Part shown: one piece after another, positions 1-5,038 of the stretch
How the letters are laid out: every line of letters begins with the position of its first letter
Numbering within the stretch: the stretch's first letter is position 1
Assembly: GCA_025928215.1 (NCBI GenBank)
Contig: JAICJW010000264.1
Coordinates: forward strand, 1 to 6,384
DNA from: Chloroflexia bacterium
Lineage (GTDB): Bacteria > Chloroflexota > Chloroflexia > Thermomicrobiales > JALYUS01
Direction of reading: 5' to 3'
Length of the DNA: 6,384 bases
The notes under the pieces: generated by a model
What the model was told of the DNA's origin: nothing
Databases searched by the model: none
Seen by the model: only the letters and a program-made list of their open reading frames with translations
Translations under genes and position numbers: made by a program

Positions 1-1
1 G

Positions 2-445
2 GCGGCGACGGCGCGCGGCTGGGGGATGCTCCATCCCGCCGAACTGAGCGCCATCGGCTACACCGACGCGGGCAACTTCCAGCGGACGCTACACGTCGCG
101 CTCGTCTACACGAACCCCTCCGACGCGGCAGCGGACGCCGCCGAACTCGTCAAGCGGCTCACCGGCTACCGGCTCCTGCGCTCGCAGGAGACGCTCCTAC
201 CGACCTACGCGACGGCGGTGACGAGCCGGACGGCGACGGTCGGCAGCAAGGGGGTGCTCGTCGCGGATGTCGCGCTCACCGCCGATCCGGCGCATGGCCG
301 CCTCTGGATTGATCTCTACCTGAACCGCGACCTGCTCTTCCTCGCCCCGCAACCCGCGAGCGTGACCGGCAGCCCGCCGCCGATCACGCCCGCAGCCGGT
401 GGCAGCGCCCGCGCCGGAACGCCACGCGCCAGCGGCACGCCCTGA
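2..445 (+). CDS. C-terminal part of an unrecognised, probably exported protein (5' end outside window)
   Basis: The reading frame is open from the first bases of the window to a TGA at 443-445, giving at least 147 residues. The ATG at 26 has no convincing ribosome binding site and the frame is open before it, so the true start is probably upstream. I do not recognise the family. The visible part has an alternating helix/strand look, with the segments GYTDAGNFQRTLHVALVY and GRLWIDLYLNRDLLFLAPQP. It ends in a low-complexity tail of about 35 residues rich in Pro, Ala, Gly, Ser and Thr. Such tails are common at the ends of cell-surface or secreted proteins, but the N-terminus that would show a signal peptide is missing. 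The gene converges with the response regulator at 637-1236. I am fairly sure it is coding, because length, codon use and an alternative-frame check favour it, but function is unknown. Confidence 0.7.
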   Translation, partial: AATARGWGMLHPAELSAIGYTDAGNFQRTLHVALVYTNPSDAAADAAELVKRLTGYRLLRSQETLLPTYATAVTSRTATVGSKGVLVADVALTADPAHGRLWIDLYLNRDLLFLAPQPASVTGSPPPITPAAGGSARAGTPRASGTP

Positions 446-636
446 GCCGCATTTGCTGCCGCGATTATGAACGACCGGAGAGTATCGGCAAGAATGGCGA
501 CGGCACCTCTTGGCGTCGCTTGTCTATCACAGACCCGATCCCGGAATTGGTCCACCTGATCGGGTAGTCCGCCGCCTCTTTTGGCGTCGCCCCAATCGTA
601 GCGTTCGTAGATCATCGCACGTCTTCTCGTTACGTG
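446..636. other. Convergent intergenic region with weak hairpins
   Basis: This 191-bp gap lies between two converging genes. It contains an 8-bp inverted repeat (ACCCGATC at 533-540, GATCGGGT at 558-565, 17-nt loop). It also contains an imperfect direct repeat (506-519 and 575-590, both reading CCTCT then TGGCGTCGC). A 5-bp CACGT/ACGTG hairpin (618-622 and 632-636) sits directly after the regulator's stop. None is followed by a U-tract, so no classical intrinsic terminator can be called. The minus-strand reading frame across 316-615 looks like chance. Confidence 0.35.
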
Positions 637-1236
637 TTATTGCGTGCTCGTCGCGCCGACGTTCATCTCATAGGTGAGGAGGATCGCCTCTGCCACCTGG
701 CGCATGGACTTGCGGCTGTCCATGCTCGCTTTGCGGATGCGGTGGAAGGCTTCGGATTCCTTCAATCCCTGCGTCTCCATCAGAATACCCTTAGCGCGCT
801 CGACGACCTTGCGCGTTTCGAGCGCGTCCTTGAGGTCGGTCACTTCGTGCTGGAGGTCCACGAACTCCCGGTAGCGGGCGAGAGCGATTTCGATGGCGGG
901 CAGCAACTCCGCCTCGCGGAAAGGCTTGACGAGGTAGTACGAAACACCGGCCTGCGTTGCGCGCTGGATCAGTTCCTGCTCGCTGAAGGCGGTGAGCAGG
1001 AGGACGGGCGCGATCTTCTCCGCCGTCAGCACCTCGGCGGCGGCGATGCCGTCCAGCTCCGGCATTTTGATGTCCATGATGACGAGGTCCGGGCGAAGGG
1101 TGCGGGCGAGATCGAGCACCGTCTGCCCGTCCGCCGCCTCCCCGACGACCTGATAGCCGAGGCCGCCGAGCATCTCCCGCAGGTCCATACGGATAATGGA
1201 TTCATCGTCGGCGATGACGACGCGTTCCTTACTCAC
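637..1236 (-). CDS. pdtaR: PdtaR-like response regulator, REC + ANTAR RNA-binding domain
   Basis: This 199-aa cytoplasmic two-component regulator has an output domain that binds RNA rather than DNA. ANTAR proteins act after phosphorylation as antiterminators or translation regulators by recognising paired stem-loops in target mRNAs. The receiver domain (about 1-122) has the acidic pair D10/D11, phospho-acceptor D55 in VIMDIKMP, switch T82, Y101 and K104 in YLVKPF. A short coiled linker (about 123-140) leads to ANTAR (about 138-192), with LETRKVVERAKGILM, the EAF motif and a final helix SMRQVAEAIL. Length and sequence closely recall mycobacterial PdtaR (Rv1626), including the linker. The start is GTG, chosen because GGAGGG lies 7 nt upstream; the stop is TAA. 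No PdtaS-type histidine kinase is present, so the gene is an orphan here. It follows tRNA-Pro on the same strand and may be cotranscribed with it. The family call is firm; the one-to-one symbol is inferred. Confidence 0.93.
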   Translation of the reverse strand: MSKERVVIADDESIIRMDLREMLGGLGYQVVGEAADGQTVLDLARTLRPDLVIMDIKMPELDGIAAAEVLTAEKIAPVLLLTAFSEQELIQRATQAGVSYYLVKPFREAELLPAIEIALARYREFVDLQHEVTDLKDALETRKVVERAKGILMETQGLKESEAFHRIRKASMDSRKSMRQVAEAILLTYEMNVGATSTQ

Positions 1237-1243
1237 GGGGCTT

Positions 1244-1249
1244 CCCTCC
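1244..1249 (-). promoter_or_regulatory. Shine-Dalgarno of the ANTAR regulator
   Basis: GGAGGG on the minus strand ends 7 nt before the GTG at 1236-1234. It fixes a GTG start for the regulator, placing IADDES at the usual distance from the N-terminus. It lies just downstream of the palindromic repeat 1257-1332 in the transcript. Confidence 0.75.
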
Positions 1250-1256
1250 GGGAAGA

Positions 1257-1332
1257 GGACTGAGGACTGAGGACTAAGGACTACGTGCGCGGGTTTCCCG
1301 CTTAGTCCTTAGTCCTTTTCTCTTAGTCCTTA
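1257..1332. repeat. Heptamer-based palindromic repeat element
   Basis: The left half is tandem 7-mers reading GGACTGA, GGACTGA, GGACTAA and GGACTA (1257-1283). The right half is the inverse unit CTTAGTC at 1301-1307, 1308-1314 and 1322-1328. The strands form a perfect 14-bp stem, 1270-1283 with 1303-1316. Its apical part is a second hairpin, GCGGG-TTT-CCCGC (1289-1301). Because both arms are tandem repeats, the stem can slide in 7-bp steps. On the plus strand the stem is followed by TTTTCTCTT. On the minus strand, the direction of the tRNA and regulator, no U-tract follows, so it is not a classical terminator for the tRNA. It probably belongs to an interspersed repeat family. Confidence 0.8.
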
Positions 1333-1339
1333 AAGGAAG

Positions 1340-1416
1340 TGGTCGGGGAGACAGGATTTGAACCTGCGACCACACGGCCCCCAGCCGTGTGCGCTACCAG
1401 ACTGCGCCACTCCCCG
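1340..1416 (-). tRNA. tRNA-Pro (anticodon GGG), CCA encoded
   Basis: The minus strand folds into a complete 77-nt cloverleaf. The acceptor stem is CGGGGAG/CTCCCCG, followed by discriminator A and an encoded CCA (1342-1340). The D arm is GCGC-AGTCTGGTA-GCGC. The anticodon stem CACGG/CCGTG encloses the loop CTGGGGG, which gives anticodon GGG for Pro codons CCC and CCU. The variable loop has 5 nt. The T arm GCAGG/CCTGT (one G-T pair) encloses TTCGAAT. The GCGCAG...GGTAGCGC D-arm is typical of bacterial proline tRNAs. A sigma70-like promoter lies 12 nt upstream. Confidence 0.97.
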
Positions 1417-1427
1417 ACGTATCTTCA

Positions 1428-1456
1428 ATGATAGCACGAGCAATAGGGTGGCGCAA
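1428..1456 (-). promoter_or_regulatory. Sigma70-like promoter of tRNA-Pro
   Basis: On the minus strand, TTGCGC (1456-1451) and TATCAT (1433-1428) are separated by exactly 17 bp. The -10 box matches consensus at 5 of 6 positions. Transcription would start near 1421, a few bases before the mature tRNA 5' end at 1416. It may also drive the ANTAR regulator downstream if transcription reads through the palindrome at 1257-1332. Confidence 0.65.
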
Positions 1457-1613
1457 CCGGACGCCCGAACGCATTTCCGCCCGCTCTCCGCAGGAAACCG
1501 CTCTCAATCCGCTTCCTATCCTCTGTGGCGGAACTTCGTTGTCCGGTCTGTCGTTCTGACAGTGAGAAATATGAGGCGGCGTGCGTTGCCTCGGTGTGGC
1601 ACAGCGATAGCGC

Positions 1614-1619
1614 AGGAGG
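1614..1619 (+). promoter_or_regulatory. Shine-Dalgarno deciding the start of the secreted protein
   Basis: AGGAGG at 1614-1619 is followed by GTG at 1620, which is too close to be the start. The ATG at 1626 (6-nt spacing) and the adjacent ATG at 1629 (9-nt spacing) are well placed. The start is therefore taken as 1626. I see no convincing -35/-10 pair between 1457 and 1613; a small CTGTC/GACAG inverted repeat (1548-1562) is the only nearby structure. Confidence 0.7.
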
Positions 1620-1625
1620 GTGGGC

Positions 1626-2135
1626 ATGATGCGGCGAATGGGTGTGGTTTGCGTGCTTGCGTTGATGGTGCTCGGCCTGGTGGCGACGGCGCCCGCGCCG
1701 GTCGGTGCGGCGACGGTCTTCTCCAATGACAAAGTCGCCGTCGGTATCCTCGATGGGTGGGACAAAGTCGAGACGCCGGATGGCTTGATCGGCCAATGGT
1801 GCATTGATGATTGTAGCGCCGTCTTCAATATCGCCTACGAGCGCATCCCGAACGGCACCTCGAATGTTGATTACGCGACCCAGAGCGTTGATCAACTAAC
1901 CGGCCTGCCGGGCTATAAGGAATTGCGCCGGGATTTCGTGACCTCCGGTGACGATCAGGCCCCGCGCCTCGATTATCTCTTCCAGCAGAAGGACGGCACC
2001 GTGCTCCGCGCCCAGCAAGTCTTCCTCACGAATGGCTCGGACGCCTACGTGCTGTCGTTCGTAACGCGCCTCGTGGACCATCAGGATTATGTTGACCAGG
2101 TGGACGCGATGGTCTACTCCTTCACCTTCCTGTAA
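1626..2135 (+). CDS. Small exported protein, PsbP/Mog1-fold-like
   Basis: This 169-aa protein has a clear Sec signal peptide. MMRRM is followed by a hydrophobic core (about 7-22, VVCVLALMVLGLVATA) and an APAPVGAA region, with likely cleavage near residue 28. There is no lipobox at the cleavage site, so it should be released or loosely associated rather than lipid-anchored. The mature part (about 140 aa) begins ATVFSNDKVAVGILDGW. It runs through alternating strands to a final DAMVYSFTFL, the order seen in PsbP/Mog1/DcrB-type sandwich domains (a GW near the start, a helix with YATQSVDQL, a closing SF strand). The mature chain has only two cysteines, in WCIDDC (59 and 63), which could form a disulfide or bind metal. 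It stands alone, divergent from the tRNA, and ends at the terminator 2166-2200. The fold assignment is by pattern only and the role is unknown. Confidence 0.85.
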   Translation: MMRRMGVVCVLALMVLGLVATAPAPVGAATVFSNDKVAVGILDGWDKVETPDGLIGQWCIDDCSAVFNIAYERIPNGTSNVDYATQSVDQLTGLPGYKELRRDFVTSGDDQAPRLDYLFQQKDGTVLRAQQVFLTNGSDAYVLSFVTRLVDHQDYVDQVDAMVYSFTFL

Positions 2136-2165
2136 CGGCGAGCGGCGGGACTTCGCACAACTGAT

Positions 2166-2200
2166 AAAGGGCCGGAGCGTTGCGTGCGCTCCGGCCCTTT
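2166..2200. terminator. Bidirectional intrinsic terminator
   Basis: AAAGGGCCGGAGCG (2166-2179) and its perfect complement CGCTCCGGCCCTTT (2187-2200) form a 14-bp stem with a 7-nt loop. The A-rich foot on one side gives a short T-run on the other, so it can act in both directions. It sits 30 nt after the secreted protein's stop on the plus strand and 16 nt after the dehydrogenase's stop on the minus strand. It is the shared end point of both convergent units. Confidence 0.9.
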
Positions 2201-2216
2201 GTGGCGTGTCCGATGC

Positions 2217-3323
2217 TTACGGGACGGGGATCGTCGTGATGTCCGCGACGGGGATACCGCCATTGATCAGCGCCTGATACAGCCCCTTGTCAATCGCCGG
2301 GATGTGATCGGGCAACTGCCCCGAAAGCGCCGCTGTCGCGATCTGCGCCGCCCGCTTCGACGCGCGGATTTGCCCCTCCTCAGAGTAGACGGCGATGTGC
2401 GGGGCGACCATGACGTTGTCCATTGCGATCAGTGGATTGTCTTCGGTGATCGGCTCGACCTCGAAGACATCCAGCCCCGCGCCCGCGAGATGGCCCGTGC
2501 GCAGGGCATCCACCAGCGCCTCCTGCTCGATGATCGGGCCGCGCGCCGTGTTGATGATCCACGCGCCCGGCTTCATCTGCTCCAGCCGGTCGGCGTTCAT
2601 CAGGTGGTACGTTTCATCCCACAAAAAGGCGTGGATCGAGATATAGTCGGACTCCCGCAGCACCTGCTCCAGCGGCAGCAGCGGGACGCCGAACCCTTCG
2701 CCGACTTCCGGCAGGACGTAGGGGTCGGTGGCGATCACCCGGAAGCCGAGCGCCTTCGCCCGCTCCGCGAAGATACGTCCGATCCGCCCGAAGCCGACGA
2801 CGCCGACCGTCTGCGCGCGGGAGTTGTGGACGATGATCCGGCCATCGCCCATATGCGAGCGCCAGCCGCCGGAGCGGGTGATCTTGTCGAAGGCATAGAC
2901 CTGCCGGTTCGCGGCCATCAGGAAGGCGATTGCCTGCATCGCCACCTCTTCCGAGTAGGCGTCCGGCACATTGCAGACGAGGATGCCGCGCTCGCTCGCC
3001 TCGGGCACGTTGATGTCGTTGTAGCCGACATACGGCCGCAGAATCATCCGGCAGGCGAGTTGATCGTAGATGGGGCCATTGAGCACCGTGCCGCCCGAAA
3101 CGAGGACGTCTACCTTCTTCAGCCGCTCATCCACGTTGCCGTCGTCGCCGATCAGGGGCGTGGCGACCGTCTCCGCGCCGATGCCCATCAGCGCCTGCTG
3201 CACGGGGTTTGACGTGCCGGAGGTGTAGTTGCCGATACCGAGGGTGCCCATGCGGCCCTGGCCCTTTTTCCAGCGATCGAGGGCGATCTGCACGGCGCGG
3301 TCATCCGGGGGTTGATTAAGCAT
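2217..3323 (-). CDS. CtBP-like D-2-hydroxyacid dehydrogenase (NAD-dependent)
   Basis: This 368-aa cytoplasmic oxidoreductase belongs to the D-isomer-specific 2-hydroxyacid dehydrogenase family, which interconverts 2-keto acids and D-2-hydroxy acids. The Rossmann motif GFGRIG is at 177-182, with D200 ending beta-2, which favours NAD over NADP. The catalytic trio is present: R261 in NTARG, E290 in DVFEVEP and H309 in APHIAVYSEE. The R-to-E spacing of 29 equals that of phosphoglycerate dehydrogenase. RPYVGYNDI and PHIAVYSEE are most like the CtBP branch, so serine-pathway SerA is unlikely. The start ATG at 3323 overlaps the end of the cupin gene by 8 nt and has GGAG 7 nt upstream; a longer reading from 3377 would run deeper into the cupin. 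An ATG at 3251, just before the first core strand, is an alternative. About 28 residues follow the core domain at the C-terminus. The substrate is unknown. Confidence 0.93.
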   Translation of the reverse strand: MLNQPPDDRAVQIALDRWKKGQGRMGTLGIGNYTSGTSNPVQQALMGIGAETVATPLIGDDGNVDERLKKVDVLVSGGTVLNGPIYDQLACRMILRPYVGYNDINVPEASERGILVCNVPDAYSEEVAMQAIAFLMAANRQVYAFDKITRSGGWRSHMGDGRIIVHNSRAQTVGVVGFGRIGRIFAERAKALGFRVIATDPYVLPEVGEGFGVPLLPLEQVLRESDYISIHAFLWDETYHLMNADRLEQMKPGAWIINTARGPIIEQEALVDALRTGHLAGAGLDVFEVEPITEDNPLIAMDNVMVAPHIAVYSEEGQIRASKRAAQIATAALSGQLPDHIPAIDKGLYQALINGGIPVADITTIPVP

Positions 3324-3723
3324 GCTTCTTCTCCACGGGCGCACAGCCCGGCTTATCATAGCGGTGGAACTCACCAATCGCGCTCATCGCGACGCGGATC
3401 GCCGGTGTATCTCCGACGACCGAGATGTGATGCCAGACATTCCCTGGCGCGAAGATGAAGTCGCCCTGTTTGACCGCGACCTTCACGCCGTCCTCGAACT
3501 CCCACGTCTGCTCGCCCTCAGCGATGAACCACCACTCATCCTTGAGGTGATAGTGCGTGTCGTTCGGATGGCCGGGCGCCTGACAGATGACGACGCAGCG
3601 GGTCCCGTTCGTCTCGATAATCTCGTGCGCCCACGGTGGCGGCCCCATCTGCTCCTTGATCGCCGAAATGCTGAGCGATCGCACATTGTGACTTAGCTCC
3701 ATCGGTTGTGCCGTCGTTGCCAT
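3316..3723 (-). CDS. Single-domain cupin, probable metal-dependent enzyme
   Basis: This 135-aa beta-barrel protein has both cupin motifs. Motif 1 fits G(X)5HXH(X)3E(X)6G exactly, with likely metal ligands H57, H59 and E63 in THYHLKDEWW. Motif 2 (GDFIFAPGNVWH) supplies the fourth ligand, H98, at the normal spacing, though the usual PxG is PGN here. A complete 3-His/1-Glu set argues for a bound metal (Fe, Mn, Ni or Zn) and for an enzyme such as a dioxygenase or isomerase rather than a storage protein. The motifs alone do not give the substrate. The start ATG at 3723 is chosen for GAGGAGG 6 nt upstream; an upstream in-frame start at 3756 has no such support. It overlaps the CtBP-like dehydrogenase by 8 nt and is almost certainly cotranscribed with it, suggesting that the two act on linked metabolites. 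A minus-strand TATAAC in the upstream repeat might be its -10 box, but no good -35 pairs with it. Confidence 0.9.
   Translation of the reverse strand: MATTAQPMELSHNVRSLSISAIKEQMGPPPWAHEIIETNGTRCVVICQAPGHPNDTHYHLKDEWWFIAEGEQTWEFEDGVKVAVKQGDFIFAPGNVWHHISVVGDTPAIRVAMSAIGEFHRYDKPGCAPVEKKHA
3331..3334 (-). promoter_or_regulatory. Shine-Dalgarno inside the cupin gene, for the dehydrogenase
   Basis: GGAG lies 7 nt before the ATG at 3323-3321, within the last codons of the cupin. With the 8-nt overlap (ATGCTTAA contains both the dehydrogenase start and the cupin TAA), this points to translational coupling of the two genes. Confidence 0.6.
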
Positions 3724-3729
3724 CCTACC

Positions 3730-3736
3730 CCTCCTC
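3730..3736 (-). promoter_or_regulatory. Shine-Dalgarno of the cupin gene
   Basis: GAGGAGG ends 6 nt before the ATG at 3723-3721. It decides for this start over an in-frame start at 3756, which would place the ribosome binding site inside the coding region. Confidence 0.75.
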
Positions 3737-3761
3737 AAGTCAGAACAAACCAACAATTGAA

Positions 3762-3900
3762 CCGCGGAGACGCAGAGGACACAGAGAGGGAAGAAGCATG
3801 TGGTTATAAAAGAGTCTTTCGCCGCTACATCTCGTGTTCCGCGAATTGCCGTCCCGTTTTCCTCTCCTCCTTTTTCTCTGCGTCCTCTGTGTCTCTGCGG
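3762..3900. repeat. Near-palindromic interspersed repeat, 26-bp arms
   Basis: The left arm 3762-3787 and right arm 3875-3900 are inverted copies matching at 23 of 26 positions. Both are built on the core CAGAGGAC followed by (A/G)CAGAGA. In plus-strand RNA two of the three differences are G-U pairs and one is A-C. The 87-nt centre is pyrimidine-rich at one side (CCTCTCCTCC then T5) and holds an AT-rich TTATAAAA on the plus strand. From memory, GC-rich palindromes with this CGCAGAG/GACACAGAG wording occur in many copies between genes in some Chloroflexota and other phyla; this was not searched. The right arm abuts the TAG stop of the 3-hydroxyacyl-CoA-dehydrogenase-family gene (3901-3903). The left arm ends 38 bp before the cupin start. 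Confidence 0.85.
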
Positions 3901-4830
3901 CTAACCAGTGTCCGGGTTCTTGTCCTGGCGGCGCAGGGCGGCGAGGGCGCGTTCCCGCGTCGCACGCGCCGCCGCACTATCAATGTCCGTTCGGCTTGTT
4001 GTCAAGATTTCCTCCCAGCCCTCCGGGAAGACCGGCTCCGCCGCGAACTCCGGAAAGAGTTCCGCCGCGACGCGTGTAAAGACGTGCGGCCCGCCGAGCC
4101 GGACGGTCGTGAATGGCCCGGAGAGCGACCAGCGCCGACCCAGCCCGCGTTCGAGGATCGCGTCAATATCCTCCGGCGTCGCCACGCCATTGCTGACGAG
4201 CCAGAGGCACTCGCGCAAGAGGCAGAGTTGCAGCCGGTTCCAGATGAAGCCCGGCACTTCGCGCCGCACCTGCACCGGTTCTTTCCCCATCCTGCCGAGC
4301 AGCGCCCGCACCGCCGCGACCGTCTCCGGCGCCGTCCGCTCGCCGGGGATCACCTCGACGAGGGGCAGGAGGTGCGGCGGGTTCCAGTAATGGGTGCCAA
4401 TGACGCGCTCCGGGTGGCGCACATCCGCCGCGATCCTGGTGATTGGCAGGCTGGACGTGTTCGAGCAGAGGAGGGCCGTCGGCGCTGTTCGCTCGCCCAG
4501 CATCGCGAAGAGCGCCTGCTTCGCCGTCAAATCCTCGACGATGGATTCGACAACGACCGTCGCGCGGGCGTAATCGGCGGTGTCAATCGTCGTGCCGGAG
4601 AGGTGCGCGTGTGCCGCTTCCGCCTCGGCGGGAGCGAGCAACCGTTCGCTCGCGAGGGTGGTGAGGGCGCGGTGCGCGGTATCGAGCGCGGCGGCGATCT
4701 TCGCCGCGTCGCGCCCGGCGACCTGCGTCGGGCCGAGGCGCGCGTACTCTGCCGCGATGCCCGGCGTCATCGCACCCGTTCCGATCATCACGGCGTGGAC
4801 CGTTTGTGTGGCGTCGTTCCCGGTCGGCAT
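3901..4830 (-). CDS. 3-hydroxyacyl-CoA dehydrogenase family protein, lambda-crystallin/L-gulonate dehydrogenase-like
   Basis: This 309-aa cytoplasmic dehydrogenase should oxidise a 3-hydroxy acid or its CoA ester with NAD(P). The N-terminal Rossmann domain (about 11-190) has GTGAMTPGIA at 17-26, then AGRD at the end of beta-2 (R40, D41). The conserved VVVESIVEDLTAK stretch (E95, E99, K104) follows. Catalytic positions are intact: S126 in SNTSS, H147 in GTHYWNP, E159 in LVEVI (12 after the His) and N198 in PGFIWNRL. The C-terminal helical domain, with GVATPEDIDAILERGLG then RW and GP, resembles CRYL1-type L-gulonate 3-dehydrogenase and carnitine dehydrogenase more than fatty-acid FadB proteins. 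It is shorter than FadB and has no hydratase domain. The third glycine of the usual GxGxMG is threonine. The start ATG at 4830 is preferred: a promoter sits at 4870-4898 and GAGGAG lies 11 nt upstream. A TTG at 4929 would lie upstream of the promoter. The substrate is unresolved. Confidence 0.92.
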   Translation of the reverse strand: MPTGNDATQTVHAVMIGTGAMTPGIAAEYARLGPTQVAGRDAAKIAAALDTAHRALTTLASERLLAPAEAEAAHAHLSGTTIDTADYARATVVVESIVEDLTAKQALFAMLGERTAPTALLCSNTSSLPITRIAADVRHPERVIGTHYWNPPHLLPLVEVIPGERTAPETVAAVRALLGRMGKEPVQVRREVPGFIWNRLQLCLLRECLWLVSNGVATPEDIDAILERGLGRRWSLSGPFTTVRLGGPHVFTRVAAELFPEFAAEPVFPEGWEEILTTSRTDIDSAAARATRERALAALRRQDKNPDTG

Positions 4831-4841
4831 CGCGCGTCGCG

Positions 4842-4847
4842 CTCCTC
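4842..4847 (-). promoter_or_regulatory. Shine-Dalgarno (long spacing) for the 3HCDH-family gene
   Basis: GAGGAG ends 11 nt before the ATG at 4830-4828, slightly far but usable. No better-placed ATG or GTG lies between. Confidence 0.5.
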
Positions 4848-4869
4848 TCTCGTCGGTCGAACGACGGTC

Positions 4870-4898
4870 AGGATACGCCGATGCGCCGTGCGGGGCAA
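4870..4898 (-). promoter_or_regulatory. Sigma70-like promoter of the 3HCDH-family gene
   Basis: On the minus strand, TTGCCC (4898-4893) and TATCCT (4875-4870) are separated by 17 bp. The predicted transcript starts near 4863 and carries a leader of about 33 nt before the ATG at 4830. It makes this gene able to start its own unit, separate from the oxidase upstream, and excludes the TTG at 4929 as a start. The rest of the gap (4899-5038) is GC-rich. It has only a weak GGCCA/TGGCC hairpin near 5005-5030 and no clear terminator for the oxidase. Confidence 0.6.
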
Positions 4899-5038
4899 CA
4901 GTCACGCCGCCACCCCGCGATGCTTTCAATCTCCGGGAGCGGCCTGCAAGTAGTGGGTTGGCGTGATGCCCGCCGCGTGCCTAGCGCATCGGGTGCGGGC
5001 CAGCCCCCCGGGTGGATGGCCGGGGCAACGCGCGAACA

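Noticed and set aside
316..615. Minus-strand reading frame of 99 codons across the convergent gap
   Set aside because: It overlaps the end of the first gene, lacks a clear ribosome binding site and shows no recognisable motif.
634..1263. Long plus-strand reading frame opposite the response regulator
   Set aside because: It is the antisense shadow of a gene with unmistakable REC and ANTAR motifs; its own translation shows no family pattern.
1257..1332. ANTAR-type dual-hairpin target upstream of its own regulator
   Set aside because: ANTAR targets have two adjacent stems with six-base loops carrying conserved A and G. Here there is one long composite stem with a three-base apical loop.
1257..1332. 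Intrinsic terminator of the tRNA
   Set aside because: In the tRNA's direction the stem is followed by CAGTCCTC, not a U-tract. Only the opposite direction has TTTT.
2184..3212. Long plus-strand reading frame opposite the 2-hydroxyacid dehydrogenase
   Set aside because: High GC keeps the opposite strand open. The minus strand has the Rossmann motif and catalytic R/E/H, while the plus product is Arg/Asp-rich and featureless.
3762..3900. CRISPR-like repeat pair
   Set aside because: There are only two copies, in inverted rather than direct orientation, with an 87-bp centre, so it is a palindromic element.
3706..4953. 415-codon plus-strand reading frame over the repeat and the 3HCDH-family gene
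   Set aside because: It crosses the palindromic repeat and an intergenic promoter, has no ribosome binding site and encodes a low-complexity Arg-rich product.
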